Assembly (NCBI GenBank): GCA_046546095.1
Contig: JBKGYK010000003.1
Span: 1-64,000, forward strand
Origin: JAQIBY01 sp046546095
GTDB lineage: Bacteria; Bacteroidota; Bacteroidia; Bacteroidales; ML635J-15
Length of the DNA stretch: 64,000 nucleotides
Direction of reading: 5' to 3'
Part shown: piece by piece, positions 29,001 to 37,148 of the stretch
Layout: every line of letters begins with the position of its first letter
Position numbering within the stretch: the stretch's first letter is position 1
Made by a program: the position numbers and the translations under genes
Notes under the pieces: model-generated
Seen by the model: only the letters and a program-made list of their open reading frames with translations
What the model was told of the DNA's origin: nothing
Databases searched by the model: none

Positions 29001-30497
29001 AAAATTATTGTCTCGGGTCAACGTGAGGTGAAAGAAAGTATTCTTAAGAAGATTGTTGACAATACCCTGGCCATGGCCATGAGTACCAAAAATATTTCCA
29101 TATCATATTCCGGTACCAACGCCACCTCACTTCCGGGCTATCTTCCTGAGCCTCAACTCCTGGGGATAACCAATTATACACCGGACGAGGCTACCTTCGG
29201 CCAACAAAACACCATACAGTCACCCGGCGCACCTTTTGTTCTGGGCTGGCAGGACAAAAACTTTGGCCGCTGGGCATCTGACAACTATCTGATTACACGC
29301 GACTCCATGCTCAACCAGCCATACACCATGAGTGAAAATGAAACCTGGAATATAAGGGCATCTCTTGAGCCTGTAAGACAAATGCGCCTCGATCTCAACC
29401 TGAACCGCACACATACCGTAAATACCAGTGAATATTATACCTGGACAATTGATGATCCGACTACCGGCGAAGGCTATTTTAAAACAGGAACAGAGCAAAT
29501 ACAGGGAAATTTTTCCATGACAACAATTACCATCGCTTCAGCCTTCGAACCTTTTGGGCAGGATGGCAATTATGATTCCGATGTTTTTGAACTGTTTGCA
29601 TCAAACAGAAAAGTAATTGCCGCAAGGCTTGCACAAGATCGCCCTGACTACGATCCCTCCGCTATAGATGAAGATGGCTACCCCGAAGGTTATGGAAAAT
29701 TATCCCAGGACGTGCTAATGCCGGCATTCAGGGCTGCATACTCCGGAATGGATCCCAAAACCATATCGCTGGAGGAATTCCCTGAAATCACCAGTGTATT
29801 GCCAAACTGGCGAATGACTTACGACGGACTGTCGCAGGTGCCATTCATCAAAGATTACATCCGTACCGCAAACATTACACACACGTATCGTTCCACCTAC
29901 AACATCGGTCAATACCAGAATAATTTGCGTGACCTCTGGGATCCTGAAAATGGTTTTAATTATATCACCGATTCCGACGGTAACTATTATTCTCAATACA
30001 CTTTCAATTCTGTCAGTATTACAGAGCAATTCTCACCCCTGATTGGTATTGATCTGAACTGGAAAAATTCTCTCATCACCAAATTGGAATTCAAAAAATC
30101 CAGAAACCTGGACATGAGTTTCAGCAACAACCAACTCACTGAACAACGTACAGATGAATACATCATCGGAGCCGGATACAGAATCAAAGATGTACAAATT
30201 ACCATTGGAACACAGGGCGGCAGAAAACGCACATTCAAATCTGACCTCAACCTCAGGCTGGACTTCTCAATCAGAAACAATTTAACTGTTATCCGTAAAC
30301 TGGAAGAAGAAGTAAATCAGGCAACTGCAGGTAATGGAATAGTAACCATCAAAGCATCTGCCGATTATGTTTTGAGTGACAGGTTTAATCTAAGATTATT
30401 CTATGACCATGTCATCAATACACCAAAAGTATCAATCTCCTATCCGACATCAAATATAGATTTTGGTGTAAGTGTAAGATTTACCCTGGCTTCCTAA
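23040..30497 (+). CDS. sprA: SprA, outer-membrane translocon of the type IX secretion system
   Basis: A 2485-residue protein forming the giant single-chain 36-strand barrel through which type IX cargo leaves the cell; also called Sov, and needed for gliding motility where present. The start must be a TTG at 23040: it gives a basic N-terminus and a signal peptide ending AGTSSAFSQ, and no ATG lies in frame between the ruvA stop and the signal peptide. An early segment (about residues 130-300) holds the conserved SprA N-terminal region (FDRIFGSNTIDIKPQGSAEL, NVQYDTEASFDFENSVKIEY), and the tail ends in a typical barrel strand. It shows no frameshift. The two cargo-type proteins near 61-63 kb are its likely clients. 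Confidence 0.95.
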   Translation: MKRIYKYLTDTLLAGGLALLFLFPFAGTSSAFSQNNNDSPVPDTTLHSADTIEIDEVDLPWDFQPDDNNPLTADPESPLFGKDPDNINSQIEYDPETDSYVFKKTLGDSLELGTPYSLPFQDYMQYDFEKGMQDYWRQRVENANFETRSSLIPKLEVGGEAFDRIFGSNTIDIKPQGSAELSFGLNISKVENPNLPVKLQRTTTFDFDEKIQMNVVGQIGDKMKLNVQYDTEASFDFENSVKIEYTGHEDEIIQKIEAGNVSLPLTGSLIQGSQSLFGFKTELKFGKLTMTSIFSQQKGETSTITVEGGAQRQDFEIDADEYEKDKHFFLAHYFKENYDKSLENLPVINSGVNITKVEVWITNTSGNFEDARNIVAFTDLAESNDENIQSDYITGISQTMLPNDSVNSLFNIEEQYPLVRDINQTTSLLSGEPFSMQGGVDYQKIESARKLDASEYTLNSQLGYISLDSRLQSDQVLAVAFEYTVGGETYRVGEFANSGVSAPDALIVKLIKGTSLTPDQTTWDLMMKNIYSIGAYQLSSEDFILDVMYQNDKTGTAINYIPAGDVDKTILLRVMNLDNLNQQLDPYPDGRFDFVNNITIRPENGRVIFPVREPFGSHLRQQITSGDPSLDDVADEYVFQELYDSTQSTARQIAEKNKYYMAGQYKSSSGSEIRLNAINIPEGSVKVTAGGMELTENQDYTVDYNLGRVKIINEGILESGTPINISLESNSMFSVQTKTLVGTHLNYEISKDFNLGATILNLTERPLTQKVSIGDEPISNTIWGVNGSYRSEVPEITKAIDWLPFIETKEQSTITLTGEFAHLIPGHSRAIEKEGNAYIDDFEGSETSIDIKMFNAWSIASTPTGQENLFPYGELMDSLRYGFNRAKLAWYVIDPLFQRNNSPVSVEQQSSHYVREVQEQEIFPNKESETGAIPATLAVLNLAYYPNLKGPYNYNTDELNPDGTLMNPEKRWGGIMRELSTNDFEEANIEYIEFWLMDPFVEDEDNPGGDLLINLGNVSEDVLKDSRKSFENGLPAPAVDNPVDTTVWGLVPRVQSLVNAFDTDPESREAQDVGLDGLSSEDEVEFFADYLSDLAANYGTDSEVYQQAVNDPSLDDYHHFRGEDYDDENIGILERYMDYNGLEGNSPVSQPGEEYSTSATSQPDVEDINEDNTLSENESYFQYRISIRPNEMEIGENYITDKVKHKAEMANDQESEVTWYQFKIPISDYDKAIGRIEDFKSIRFMRMITTNFSQPTIMRFGTLDLVRSDWRKYDKSFIQPGEYIPDELSKTPFEVSAVNIEENANKSPVNYVLPPEIDRVIDPQNPQLRQLNEQAMVLKVIDLADGDARAVYKNIDMDVRKYRKLKMFIHAEEVPGYDLNDDDLEIFVRLGSDYQNNYYEYELPVKVTPAGNYDNDSPDDRLIVWPEENNLELEFDLLQLVKQTRNDEMRSAGSGVTLTRLYSMADGERTVSIMGNPNLSNVRTIMIGVRNPKKQTAADHDDGMEKTAEIWVNELRLTDFDEKGGWAARARMTTKLADFGSITVTGETSKPGFGSIEQKVSERQKEEINSYNISSNLELGKFFPEKSGVRIPMYVSYSESVSNPEYNPLDPDIPFKVALNDPNRPQEEKDSIKRIAQDYTQRKSLNFTNVKVNKMKGQPKIYDLSNWSVSYTYNEIFNRNINTEFDTRKDISGAINYNYNATPQNVEPFKNVSFLNKPSFRLIKDFNFYYLPSQLSFRTNLNRQYNESQTRNINNPYMQIPLNVNKNFNWIRQYDFKYNFSRSLKFDFSATNNARIDEPEGRLWEGDPYYDQKMDTIWTNLRDFGRNTQYNHSLNLNYQLPINKIPILSWVSANARYNGNYDWIAGPITADTIELGNTIQNNNTMSMSSQFNLMSLYNKIDYLKKVNQEYKGRKRRRPQKPEMETVTYTEDVKSLEKEKRKRIVHKLKTENVTVKATNKKGAVVPGDTRIVDDKIVYFTPRKDSDSAKIIVSGQREVKESILKKIVDNTLAMAMSTKNISISYSGTNATSLPGYLPEPQLLGITNYTPDEATFGQQNTIQSPGAPFVLGWQDKNFGRWASDNYLITRDSMLNQPYTMSENETWNIRASLEPVRQMRLDLNLNRTHTVNTSEYYTWTIDDPTTGEGYFKTGTEQIQGNFSMTTITIASAFEPFGQDGNYDSDVFELFASNRKVIAARLAQDRPDYDPSAIDEDGYPEGYGKLSQDVLMPAFRAAYSGMDPKTISLEEFPEITSVLPNWRMTYDGLSQVPFIKDYIRTANITHTYRSTYNIGQYQNNLRDLWDPENGFNYITDSDGNYYSQYTFNSVSITEQFSPLIGIDLNWKNSLITKLEFKKSRNLDMSFSNNQLTEQRTDEYIIGAGYRIKDVQITIGTQGGRKRTFKSDLNLRLDFSIRNNLTVIRKLEEEVNQATAGNGIVTIKASADYVLSDRFNLRLFYDHVINTPKVSISYPTSNIDFGVSVRFTLAS

Positions 30498-30570
30498 GCC
30501 GATACATGTACATAATTATGCATTTTGATCAGTATGTTGCCAAACAATTCAATATCCTGATCATTTTTTT

Positions 30571-30578
30571 TACATTTG
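30571..30578 (+). promoter_or_regulatory. -7 element upstream of gcvH
   Basis: TACATTTG matches TAnnTTTG exactly and lies 27 bases before the ATG. Only a T-run is seen near the -33 position. Confidence 0.5.
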
Positions 30579-30605
30579 TAACTTAACTACTAAAAAACTT
30601 GGTAT

Positions 30606-30986
30606 ATGAAAATACAGGAAGATTACAAGTACAGCAAAACCCACGAATGGGTAAAAGTTGACGGTGATGAGGCTTATATTGGTGTTTCCGACTACGCTCA
30701 GCAGCAGCTTGGAGATGTTGTTTTTGTTGAGGTGGAAACCGAAGGCGAAGAGCTTGACAAAGAAGAGGCTTTTGGCACAATTGAAGCAGTAAAGACCGTT
30801 TCTGACATTTATATGCCCATTGGCGGTGAAGTCCTTGCCTTTAATGAAAAACTCGAAGACAGTCCCGACCTGGTAAACAAAGACCCATACGGTGACGGCT
30901 GGATCATTAAAGTAAAAATCAGTGACAAATCAGAACTTGATGATCTGATGGATGCTGAAGCATACAAAAAAGAAGCAGAAGAGTAA
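30606..30986 (+). CDS. gcvH: Glycine cleavage system H protein
   Basis: A 126-residue lipoyl carrier protein that shuttles the aminomethyl group of glycine between the other subunits of the glycine cleavage complex. The lipoyl lysine is K63 in GTIEAVKTVSDIYMP, and the N-terminal KTHEWVKVDGDEAYIGVSDYA block is typical. The length is normal. It follows sprA, as in many Bacteroidota, but has its own -7 element. The gcvP and gcvT genes are elsewhere. Confidence 0.96.
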   Translation: MKIQEDYKYSKTHEWVKVDGDEAYIGVSDYAQQQLGDVVFVEVETEGEELDKEEAFGTIEAVKTVSDIYMPIGGEVLAFNEKLEDSPDLVNKDPYGDGWIIKVKISDKSELDDLMDAEAYKKEAEE

Positions 30987-31094
30987 ATTCTATGTAAAAG
31001 CACCCTGTCCTGCAAGTAAAAGTAGTTCACAAACTTTCCTGCCTGCGCCGGAAAAGCATTGTCCTTATTTTTCCTTTCAGGATGGGGCTTGTCT

Positions 31095-31796
31095 ATGAAA
31101 TATATTGCGGTGATACTGGCCGGAGGCTCCGGCAAACGCATGGGCGCAAGCCTTCCAAAACAATTCATGGAACTTGCAGGTAAGCCCGTTATACAGCACA
31201 GCATGGAACGCTTTGCAAATTCAGGTTGTATAGATGAAATCATCATCGTTTCGCATCCTGATTTTAAAAGTTTACTTCCAGTTGAAAGTTTAAAACTCAG
31301 CATGCCTGCCCATGTTATTCCCGGTGGCAGCAGCAGAAATATGTCCACATGGCAGGCCATCAACTTTGCCAAAAACCATTACAGAAATCAGGAAACATCC
31401 TTATTATTTCACGATGCTGCACGCCCGAATCCCGACCCGAAGGTAATCAGAAACATTACCACAATGCTCATGACCCACAGCGCTGTAGCCACGGTAAATC
31501 CTGTAACAGACACACTTTACCGGCTTAATGAGCAGAATGAGTTCTCCGGGCTGGCCGACCGTAGTAAACTCCTGCGGGCTCACACACCACAAGGCTTCAG
31601 GTTGAGGACAATCAGTCAGGCATATGATGCACGTCAGATGAATGGTAATCCGGAATTCACCGACGATATCAGCATTGTCAATCACTACCTGCCGGAAGTA
31701 AAAATTGGTATGGTAAAAGACAACCCCCTGAATCTGAAAATCAGTTTCCCCGAGGATCTCAAGCTTATGGAAGCTATTCTGGCAAAGAAAAAATAG
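31095..31796 (+). CDS. ispD: 2-C-methyl-D-erythritol 4-phosphate cytidylyltransferase
   Basis: A 233-residue enzyme of the non-mevalonate isoprenoid pathway that joins CTP and methylerythritol phosphate. It has the nucleotide-binding loop LAGGSGKRMGASLPKQF (about 8-24), the DAARP block near residue 117 and the AHTPQGFR block near 174. The start at 31095 gives the canonical N-terminus. A related pentitol-phosphate cytidylyltransferase cannot be entirely excluded, but no such pathway genes are near. The polyprenyl synthase at 57.6 kb acts further down the same pathway. Confidence 0.88.
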   Translation: MKYIAVILAGGSGKRMGASLPKQFMELAGKPVIQHSMERFANSGCIDEIIIVSHPDFKSLLPVESLKLSMPAHVIPGGSSRNMSTWQAINFAKNHYRNQETSLLFHDAARPNPDPKVIRNITTMLMTHSAVATVNPVTDTLYRLNEQNEFSGLADRSKLLRAHTPQGFRLRTISQAYDARQMNGNPEFTDDISIVNHYLPEVKIGMVKDNPLNLKISFPEDLKLMEAILAKKK

Positions 31797-31804
31797 ATGG
31801 TACT

Positions 31805-31844
31805 TCCCTGCTTTATGATAAACTGTTGCAGGGATTTTCTTTCA
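31805..31844 (+). terminator. Intrinsic terminator after ispD
   Basis: TCCCTGC (31805-31811) and GCAGGGA (31828-31834) form a 7-base stem with a 16-base loop, followed by TTTTCTTT. It overlaps the last codons of the convergent heptose kinase gene. There is no T-run on the minus-strand side, so it serves ispD. Confidence 0.6.
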
Positions 31845-32820
31845 ACTCCCTGAGTAAATCATCACGCATTACCGGCACAACACCCGAATACTCACACACC
31901 AGTCCGCCTGCCATATTTGCAATATAGGCTATGTCACGCCTGTCTAATCCACAAACCAAACACAGTGTGGCTGTGGCAATAACAGTATCTCCCGCACCGG
32001 AAACATCAGAAATATTCCGTATTTCTGCAGGAAGAAAATCCTCCCCATTCTCCGATGCTATCACTGCTCCTGCTTCAGCAAGAGTTAATAAAACCTGCTC
32101 AACCTTCAGGTCTTTTATCAGTTTTTGAAGCAGCCCGCGGATCATGGCTTTATCACTTTTGGCAAACTCGGTTTTCATGCCTTCCTTCATTTCCCGGTAG
32201 TTGGGCTTAAACAGGGTGACACCTTTATAAGCCATAAAGTTGCGTTTCTTCGGATCAACACTTACCGGTATTTTACAATCCGCAGCCAGAGCTACCACAT
32301 GCTCAATAAGCTCCGGGGTAATTATTCCCTTATCATAATCTTCAAATATTATGGCATCCGGGGATTCACTTTCACAGATTGCCGTAATCTTAGAAGCCAG
32401 TTTATTCACTGTATCAATGGTCAATACATTCGTGTTTTCCTCATCCACTCTCAACAGATGCTGGCCATTGCTTATGATACGGGTTTTTACACTGGTGGGT
32501 CTGTCTTCAATGCGCAGTATACCATCTGTACGCATGCCTTCTTCATTGAGCAAGCGTATGAATTCGTCGCCATTGGAATCATTGCCGATAACACTGCACA
32601 TCAGGGGTTCTGCGCCAAGTGACCGGATATTTCTCGCCACATTGGAGGCACCTCCCAGACGGTTTTCCCTTCCGCTGATACAGACAATTGGTATGGGAGC
32701 TTCCGGGCTGATTCGATCAACCCCTCCCCACATATAAGAATCAATCATCACATCACCGATAATCAGAATTTTTTTATCTCCGAAGCATTCAAAAACATGC
32801 TCAATATTTTCAATTTTCAT
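31813..32820 (-). CDS. D-glycero-beta-D-manno-heptose-7-phosphate kinase (RfaE1 type)
   Basis: A 335-residue PfkB-family sugar kinase that phosphorylates heptose 7-phosphate for ADP-heptose, a lipopolysaccharide core sugar. The N-terminal pattern ILIIGDVMIDSYMWG and the GGASNVARNIRSLGAE block are typical of RfaE1/HldE, and the ATP-binding DVSGAGDTVIATA motif is near residue 260. The cytidylyltransferase (RfaE2) domain of the bifunctional version is absent, so the adenylyltransferase must be a separate protein. The start at 32820 is preceded by TAAATTTG (32849-32842), a good -7 element. Confidence 0.88.
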   Translation of the reverse strand: MKIENIEHVFECFGDKKILIIGDVMIDSYMWGGVDRISPEAPIPIVCISGRENRLGGASNVARNIRSLGAEPLMCSVIGNDSNGDEFIRLLNEEGMRTDGILRIEDRPTSVKTRIISNGQHLLRVDEENTNVLTIDTVNKLASKITAICESESPDAIIFEDYDKGIITPELIEHVVALAADCKIPVSVDPKKRNFMAYKGVTLFKPNYREMKEGMKTEFAKSDKAMIRGLLQKLIKDLKVEQVLLTLAEAGAVIASENGEDFLPAEIRNISDVSGAGDTVIATATLCLVCGLDRRDIAYIANMAGGLVCEYSGVVPVMRDDLLRELKENPCNSLS

Positions 32821-32841
32821 AGGCAATGACTTATCATCATT

Positions 32842-32849
32842 CAAATTTA
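32842..32849 (-). promoter_or_regulatory. -7 element of the heptose kinase gene
   Basis: On the minus strand the bases read TAAATTTG, an exact match to TAnnTTTG, 21 bases before the ATG. The -33 position is only T-rich. Confidence 0.5.
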
Positions 32850-32935
32850 GACAAATTAATGAAAGAAAAAAGCAGTATTCCTTTTCGGTCACGATCAAAC
32901 AGCTGTTTTTTTTAGCGCTCACATGCTATTTTCAT

Positions 32936-32943
32936 TACATTTG
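32936..32943 (+). promoter_or_regulatory. -7 element directly abutting the hemW start codon
   Basis: TACATTTG matches TAnnTTTG exactly and ends 4 bases before the ATG at 32948. A run of T residues (32906-32913) sits about 21 bases upstream. Transcription would start at or next to the start codon, giving a leaderless message. Confidence 0.5.
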
Positions 32944-32947
32944 TTGT

Positions 32948-34063
32948 ATGCCTGGTATATATGTACATATTCCCTTCTGCCGCAGAAAGTGCCATTATTG
33001 TGATTTCTATTCTCTGGCACTTTTATCCAAAGAGCAGGATTTTGTTGATGCTCTTTGCCGGGAAATAGCACAGGCTTCTCCCGATAAAGAAACTGCTGAA
33101 ACAATTTACTTTGGTGGTGGCACGCCGTCTCTTCTTTCAGACAAATCTCTGGAACGCATCATGCTTAGCATCCGGCAGAATTTTGAAATCACAAAGGGAG
33201 CTGAAATAAGCCTTGAGGCAAACCCCGAGGACATCCGGCCTGAATCTCTGAAAATATGGAAGGAGCTCGGATTTAATCGCCTGAGCATAGGCATTCAGTC
33301 CACTGATGATAGGATTTTATCTTTCCTGGGCCGGAAACACAGCAGCCGTGAAAGTCTGAAAAGCCTGGAAGAAGCCCAAAAATCAGGTTTTGAAAATGTT
33401 TCTGCAGATTTGATTTATGGCATTCCCGGGCTTAATCATTCCATCTGGGAAAAATGCATCAAAACAATACTGTCCACAGGAATTCAACATCTTTCTGCTT
33501 ATCACCTTACCATAGAACCGGGCACTCTGCTGAATCGCCGCTTAAAACAAAATCACTTTGCATTGCCGGCAGATGAAGAATCTTACCATCAGTTCATGTT
33601 GCTTTTTGACATCACGGAAAAAGAAGGTTTTCCCTGGTATGAAATTTCAAATTTTGCAAAAAAAGACTTTCACAGCAGGCACAATGCTGCATATTGGGAT
33701 GACACTGCATATTATGGTTTTGGTCCGTCTGCACATTCTTATGATGGTGAGAACATCCGGAGCTGGAATCTTTCAGATCTGAATGACTATATTGCAAAGG
33801 GAGGCATTAATGCAGAACAGGAATATCTGGACGGCAAAGATAAATTCAATGATTACCTGATTACCCGTTTACGGACACGACGCGGTCTTGAGTTTGGTGA
33901 AATGGAAAAGCGCTTTGGCAGCACAAAATTATCCGCACTAAAACGTAAACTTCGTGTATACACAGACACAGGGAAAGCGAAAATTGAGGGGGATTGCTTC
34001 AGGCTGAAGCCGGAATCTTTGTTTATTTCGGACAGTATCCTGAAAGATATTATCTATATTTAA
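32948..34063 (+). CDS. hemW: HemW-type radical SAM heme chaperone
   Basis: A 371-residue radical SAM protein. HemW proteins bind heme and deliver it to membrane targets; they were once annotated as oxygen-independent coproporphyrinogen oxidase. The 4Fe-4S cluster motif CRRKCHYC gives C11, C15 and C18, after the typical YVHIPF start. GGGTPSLL follows at about residue 58, and the HemW C-terminal domain is present. It lacks the additional N-terminal residues of true HemN. Confidence 0.9.
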   Translation: MPGIYVHIPFCRRKCHYCDFYSLALLSKEQDFVDALCREIAQASPDKETAETIYFGGGTPSLLSDKSLERIMLSIRQNFEITKGAEISLEANPEDIRPESLKIWKELGFNRLSIGIQSTDDRILSFLGRKHSSRESLKSLEEAQKSGFENVSADLIYGIPGLNHSIWEKCIKTILSTGIQHLSAYHLTIEPGTLLNRRLKQNHFALPADEESYHQFMLLFDITEKEGFPWYEISNFAKKDFHSRHNAAYWDDTAYYGFGPSAHSYDGENIRSWNLSDLNDYIAKGGINAEQEYLDGKDKFNDYLITRLRTRRGLEFGEMEKRFGSTKLSALKRKLRVYTDTGKAKIEGDCFRLKPESLFISDSILKDIIYI

Positions 34064-34086
34064 CCAAAATTATTGACCCTGCGTTT

Positions 34087-35250
34087 ATGAATAAGAAAAA
34101 GATTAACCCTGCTTTTGCATCTGTCCCTGTCTTTCTGGCTTTTCTGTGTATGGGTTTTGGTGATGTCGCCGGAACACTTACCGATCTTGTAAAGGATGAA
34201 TATCATCTTACCAACTTCATGGCCGGCTTTGTTCCCGCCTCGGGGTTTGTAATGTTTGGTCTCTTGTCTGTTCCTTTCAGTTTAATCATGGCACGACAGG
34301 GTAAAAAGAAGATTCTGGCCATTGGGCTTATCCTTGCCTTACTTGGCCTTGTAATTCCGCTTGTGTCTGGTTTTTCTCTTTTCAGCGTTTTATTGCTTTC
34401 TATACTACTGCTGGGTGCCGGTGCAGCATTGTTGCAGGTTGCCGGTAATCCCATCATGCGGGATGTTTCCCCGGAAGGAAAATATTCCAGAAACCTCAGT
34501 TTTGGCCAGTTTGTAAAAGCCATAGGTTCTCTGTCCGGAGCTCTGATTCCTGCAGCCGCAGCAGCCTGGTTTGGTATGGACTGGAAGCTGCTTTTCCCCA
34601 TATATGCTATTGCTATCGGCATCACAACAGTCATTCTTCTGTTGATACCCATCCGTGAAAAAGCCATGCCCGATGTCCCTCCCAGTTTACTTTCCTGTTT
34701 GAATTTACTGAGAAAGCCGGGCATTGCCATCATGGTACTGGCGATCTTTTTGTATGTGGGAGCAGAAGTAAGCATGGCATCAAAACTGCCCAGCTATCTG
34801 GAAAACAACTACGGTCTGGATATTGACAAACTGGGAGTGGCCAGTGTAGGTTTGTTTTTTCTGACAATCATGATAGGCCGTTTCCTTGGTGGCATCATAC
34901 TCAACTGGATAAAGGCACCGGTGTTTTTGCTGATTACTACCATTATCGCCCTGCTGGGGATTGGCGGTCTTTTTCTCCAATCACAGACTGTGGCAATCAG
35001 TGCCATAATACTGATTGGCCTGGGTTTTGCCAATATCTTCCCACTGATATTCTCCATTACAGTGGACAAACATCCGGAATATACCAATGAGCTATCCGGC
35101 CTGATGGTCACTGCAATTATCGGAGGTGCTGTTTTGCCTCTCATCATGGGAAAAGTTGCCGATATCACAAGTGTTACTTTTAGTTTTATAGTCCCCGGCA
35201 TTGCCATACTATACACGATTTTTGTCGCATTGAAAACCCAAAATGCCTGA
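34087..35250 (+). CDS. Major facilitator superfamily sugar transporter
   Basis: A 387-residue permease with about twelve membrane helices. The first helix region (FLAFLCMGFGDVAG), the acidic loop between helices 1 and 2 and the QVAGNPIMRDVSP block resemble the FucP-like sugar:proton symporters of Bacteroidota. A methionine at 34087 gives a normal short N-terminus; the longer frame overlaps the end of hemW. It is 5 bases upstream of a ROK sugar kinase, so a hexose or amino sugar taken up here is probably phosphorylated by the next protein. The sugar itself is not visible. Confidence 0.82.
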   Translation: MNKKKINPAFASVPVFLAFLCMGFGDVAGTLTDLVKDEYHLTNFMAGFVPASGFVMFGLLSVPFSLIMARQGKKKILAIGLILALLGLVIPLVSGFSLFSVLLLSILLLGAGAALLQVAGNPIMRDVSPEGKYSRNLSFGQFVKAIGSLSGALIPAAAAAWFGMDWKLLFPIYAIAIGITTVILLLIPIREKAMPDVPPSLLSCLNLLRKPGIAIMVLAIFLYVGAEVSMASKLPSYLENNYGLDIDKLGVASVGLFFLTIMIGRFLGGIILNWIKAPVFLLITTIIALLGIGGLFLQSQTVAISAIILIGLGFANIFPLIFSITVDKHPEYTNELSGLMVTAIIGGAVLPLIMGKVADITSVTFSFIVPGIAILYTIFVALKTQNA

Positions 35251-35255
35251 TTAAT

Positions 35256-36344
35256 ATGAACAATAACCCACTCATTCTCAGTCTGGATGCAGGAGGCACC
35301 AATTTTGTGTTTTCTGCTGTTAAAAACGGAAAAATCATAGGAGAAAGCATTCGCAAGCCCTCCCATGGAGATGATCTTGACAGGAGTCTGCAAACCATTG
35401 TGGATGGCTTTTCTACACTGACCGAAGCACATCAGGAGACAGTCGCTGCACTGAGCTTTGCTTTTCCCGGGCCTTCGGATTATGAACATGGTGTTATTGG
35501 TGATTTGGGAAACCTTCCGGCCTACCGGGGTGGAATTGCACTGGGTCCTATGTTGCAAAAAAAATTTGGCATACCGGTATTTATCAACAATGATGCTGAC
35601 CTGTTTGCACTTGGAGAAGCCAGGGAGGGTTCACTCCCCCGGCTCAATCAAAAGCTGCAGGACGCCGGCAGTCAGAAAACATACAAGAATCTCATCGGCC
35701 TGACCCTGGGCACAGGATTTGGCCTGGGTGTTGTAATCCGTGGAAAACTGATTCGTGGTGACAATTCCCTGCCCAATGAAGTATGGTTGATGCGTAATCC
35801 CGAATACACAAAGGCAAACATTGAAGAATCTGTTAGTATTCGCGGCATTCAGCGTTCCTACCGGAAAATCGCCAAAAGTGATGAGATGCTCACTCCAAAA
35901 GACATATATGATATTGCCATTGACGGCAAAGGGAGCAAAAAATCAGCTGCCCGGGAGACATTCCGTATTTTTGGAAAAAATCTGGGCGATACCATCGCCA
36001 GTTTAATCAGCCTTTATGATGCCAATATTTCAATAGGCGGTGGATTATCCAAAGCCTGGGATTTATTTATGCCGGCACTCATGGAACAGATAAATTCCGA
36101 ATTCATCACGCCCGAAGGAAAACGTCTGCCACGATTAACACATCAGGTGTTTAATCTGGAAAATCACAATGAATTTGACAAATTCGCTCACGGAGATAAA
36201 AAGTTTATTCCTCTGCCCGGCGAATCTGAAGCAAAATACCCCTATATCCCCAAACCACGGGTTGGCATCATGAAATCAAGCATGGGCACATCTGAAGCAG
36301 CCATGATTGGAGCTTACCATTTTGCTTTGTCAAAGCTTAAATAA
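35256..36344 (+). CDS. ROK-family sugar kinase-like protein
   Basis: A 362-residue protein with the ASKHA sugar-kinase fold. The ATP-binding phosphate loop LDAGGTNFVFS is at the N-terminus, INNDADLFALGEAREG holds the catalytic aspartate, and GLTLGTGFGLGVVIRGKL is the second phosphate loop. The usual ROK zinc site (GH followed by CxCGxxGCxE) is missing and is replaced by the region EVWLMRNPEY. It also has a longer C-terminus than glucokinases. Pairing with the transporter upstream suggests it phosphorylates the imported sugar. Confidence 0.8.
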   Translation: MNNNPLILSLDAGGTNFVFSAVKNGKIIGESIRKPSHGDDLDRSLQTIVDGFSTLTEAHQETVAALSFAFPGPSDYEHGVIGDLGNLPAYRGGIALGPMLQKKFGIPVFINNDADLFALGEAREGSLPRLNQKLQDAGSQKTYKNLIGLTLGTGFGLGVVIRGKLIRGDNSLPNEVWLMRNPEYTKANIEESVSIRGIQRSYRKIAKSDEMLTPKDIYDIAIDGKGSKKSAARETFRIFGKNLGDTIASLISLYDANISIGGGLSKAWDLFMPALMEQINSEFITPEGKRLPRLTHQVFNLENHNEFDKFAHGDKKFIPLPGESEAKYPYIPKPRVGIMKSSMGTSEAAMIGAYHFALSKLK

Positions 36345-36353
36345 AAAAAAGGT

Positions 36354-37034
36354 TTAAAGGTCATGCCTGAACAAACTCCTGGCTTTACCATTTTCAACAA
36401 CCAGGGAGTCCCCTTCCTGATTGTACAATGCACAACTGAATTGTGACTCTACCAATAAGGCGGGTTCACCGTCCGGATCTTCAGCGAGACGGACAGACTC
36501 AATCCGGTAAATGAAATTATCATAATCAGGATTTACCGGTTTATCCTCATCGGCACAAACATTAACCGGTGTAGACCATTTGGTCATATTTTCATCTTGC
36601 CATTCAATGTAAATACCCTTCTGTCTTAATAAGCACAAATACCGGATAAACGATTTATCCCCGGTGTAAAACAAGCTTTCAAAATATGCAAAATCCGGGG
36701 CATTGTTTACACTGTCCAAACTCTGCCTGTGGACATAATCCACCAGGGAAAAACTCATTTGAGGCCATGACTGACTGCTGCTTTCACGACAGATGGAGGT
36801 GTAAACTTTTCTTACTGTATCACTCCCCTCTGCAAATCCGGTACTGATTCCGTACGAAAATACACCAGGAACACTCATTCTATCACCCACATATTCAACA
36901 CGCTCGCCATCCAAATCAAAGACAAGGTAATAATCATATTCCGTGTAATGAGGGCTGATATCATTATCTTCACATGAGCACAGTATGAACCCCGGAAGGA
37001 ATAGCATCAAAAAATAAACGGTTTTTTGCTTCAT
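36354..37034 (-). CDS. Lipoprotein of unknown function
   Basis: A 226-residue protein starting at 37034 with a lipoprotein signal (LPGFILCSC, acylated cysteine probably C21). The mature part is rich in aspartate, tyrosine and serine and shows no recognisable domain. It is not flanked by similar genes: the ROK kinase faces it only 9 bases away on the opposite strand. It probably sits at the inner leaflet of the outer membrane or the cell surface. I do not assign a role. Confidence 0.6.
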   Translation of the reverse strand: MKQKTVYFLMLFLPGFILCSCEDNDISPHYTEYDYYLVFDLDGERVEYVGDRMSVPGVFSYGISTGFAEGSDTVRKVYTSICRESSSQSWPQMSFSLVDYVHRQSLDSVNNAPDFAYFESLFYTGDKSFIRYLCLLRQKGIYIEWQDENMTKWSTPVNVCADEDKPVNPDYDNFIYRIESVRLAEDPDGEPALLVESQFSCALYNQEGDSLVVENGKARSLFRHDL

Positions 37035-37148
37035 GGCTGTTTTTTGTAAATATAATGATTTTGCAAATACAATTCTACTATTCAAGGCACGCTCATATTA
37101 CACTTTCAGCAAACCGACGTTATGCATACCATAAAACAAAAACAGCAT

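Noticed and set aside
30809..31372. 187-residue open frame on the minus strand
   Set aside because: It runs antisense to gcvH and ispD, which have clear families; its translation has low-complexity serine and leucine runs.
34203..35558. Two minus-strand open frames opposite the sugar transporter and kinase
   Set aside because: They mirror a well-recognised transporter and kinase and show no domain or start context of their own.
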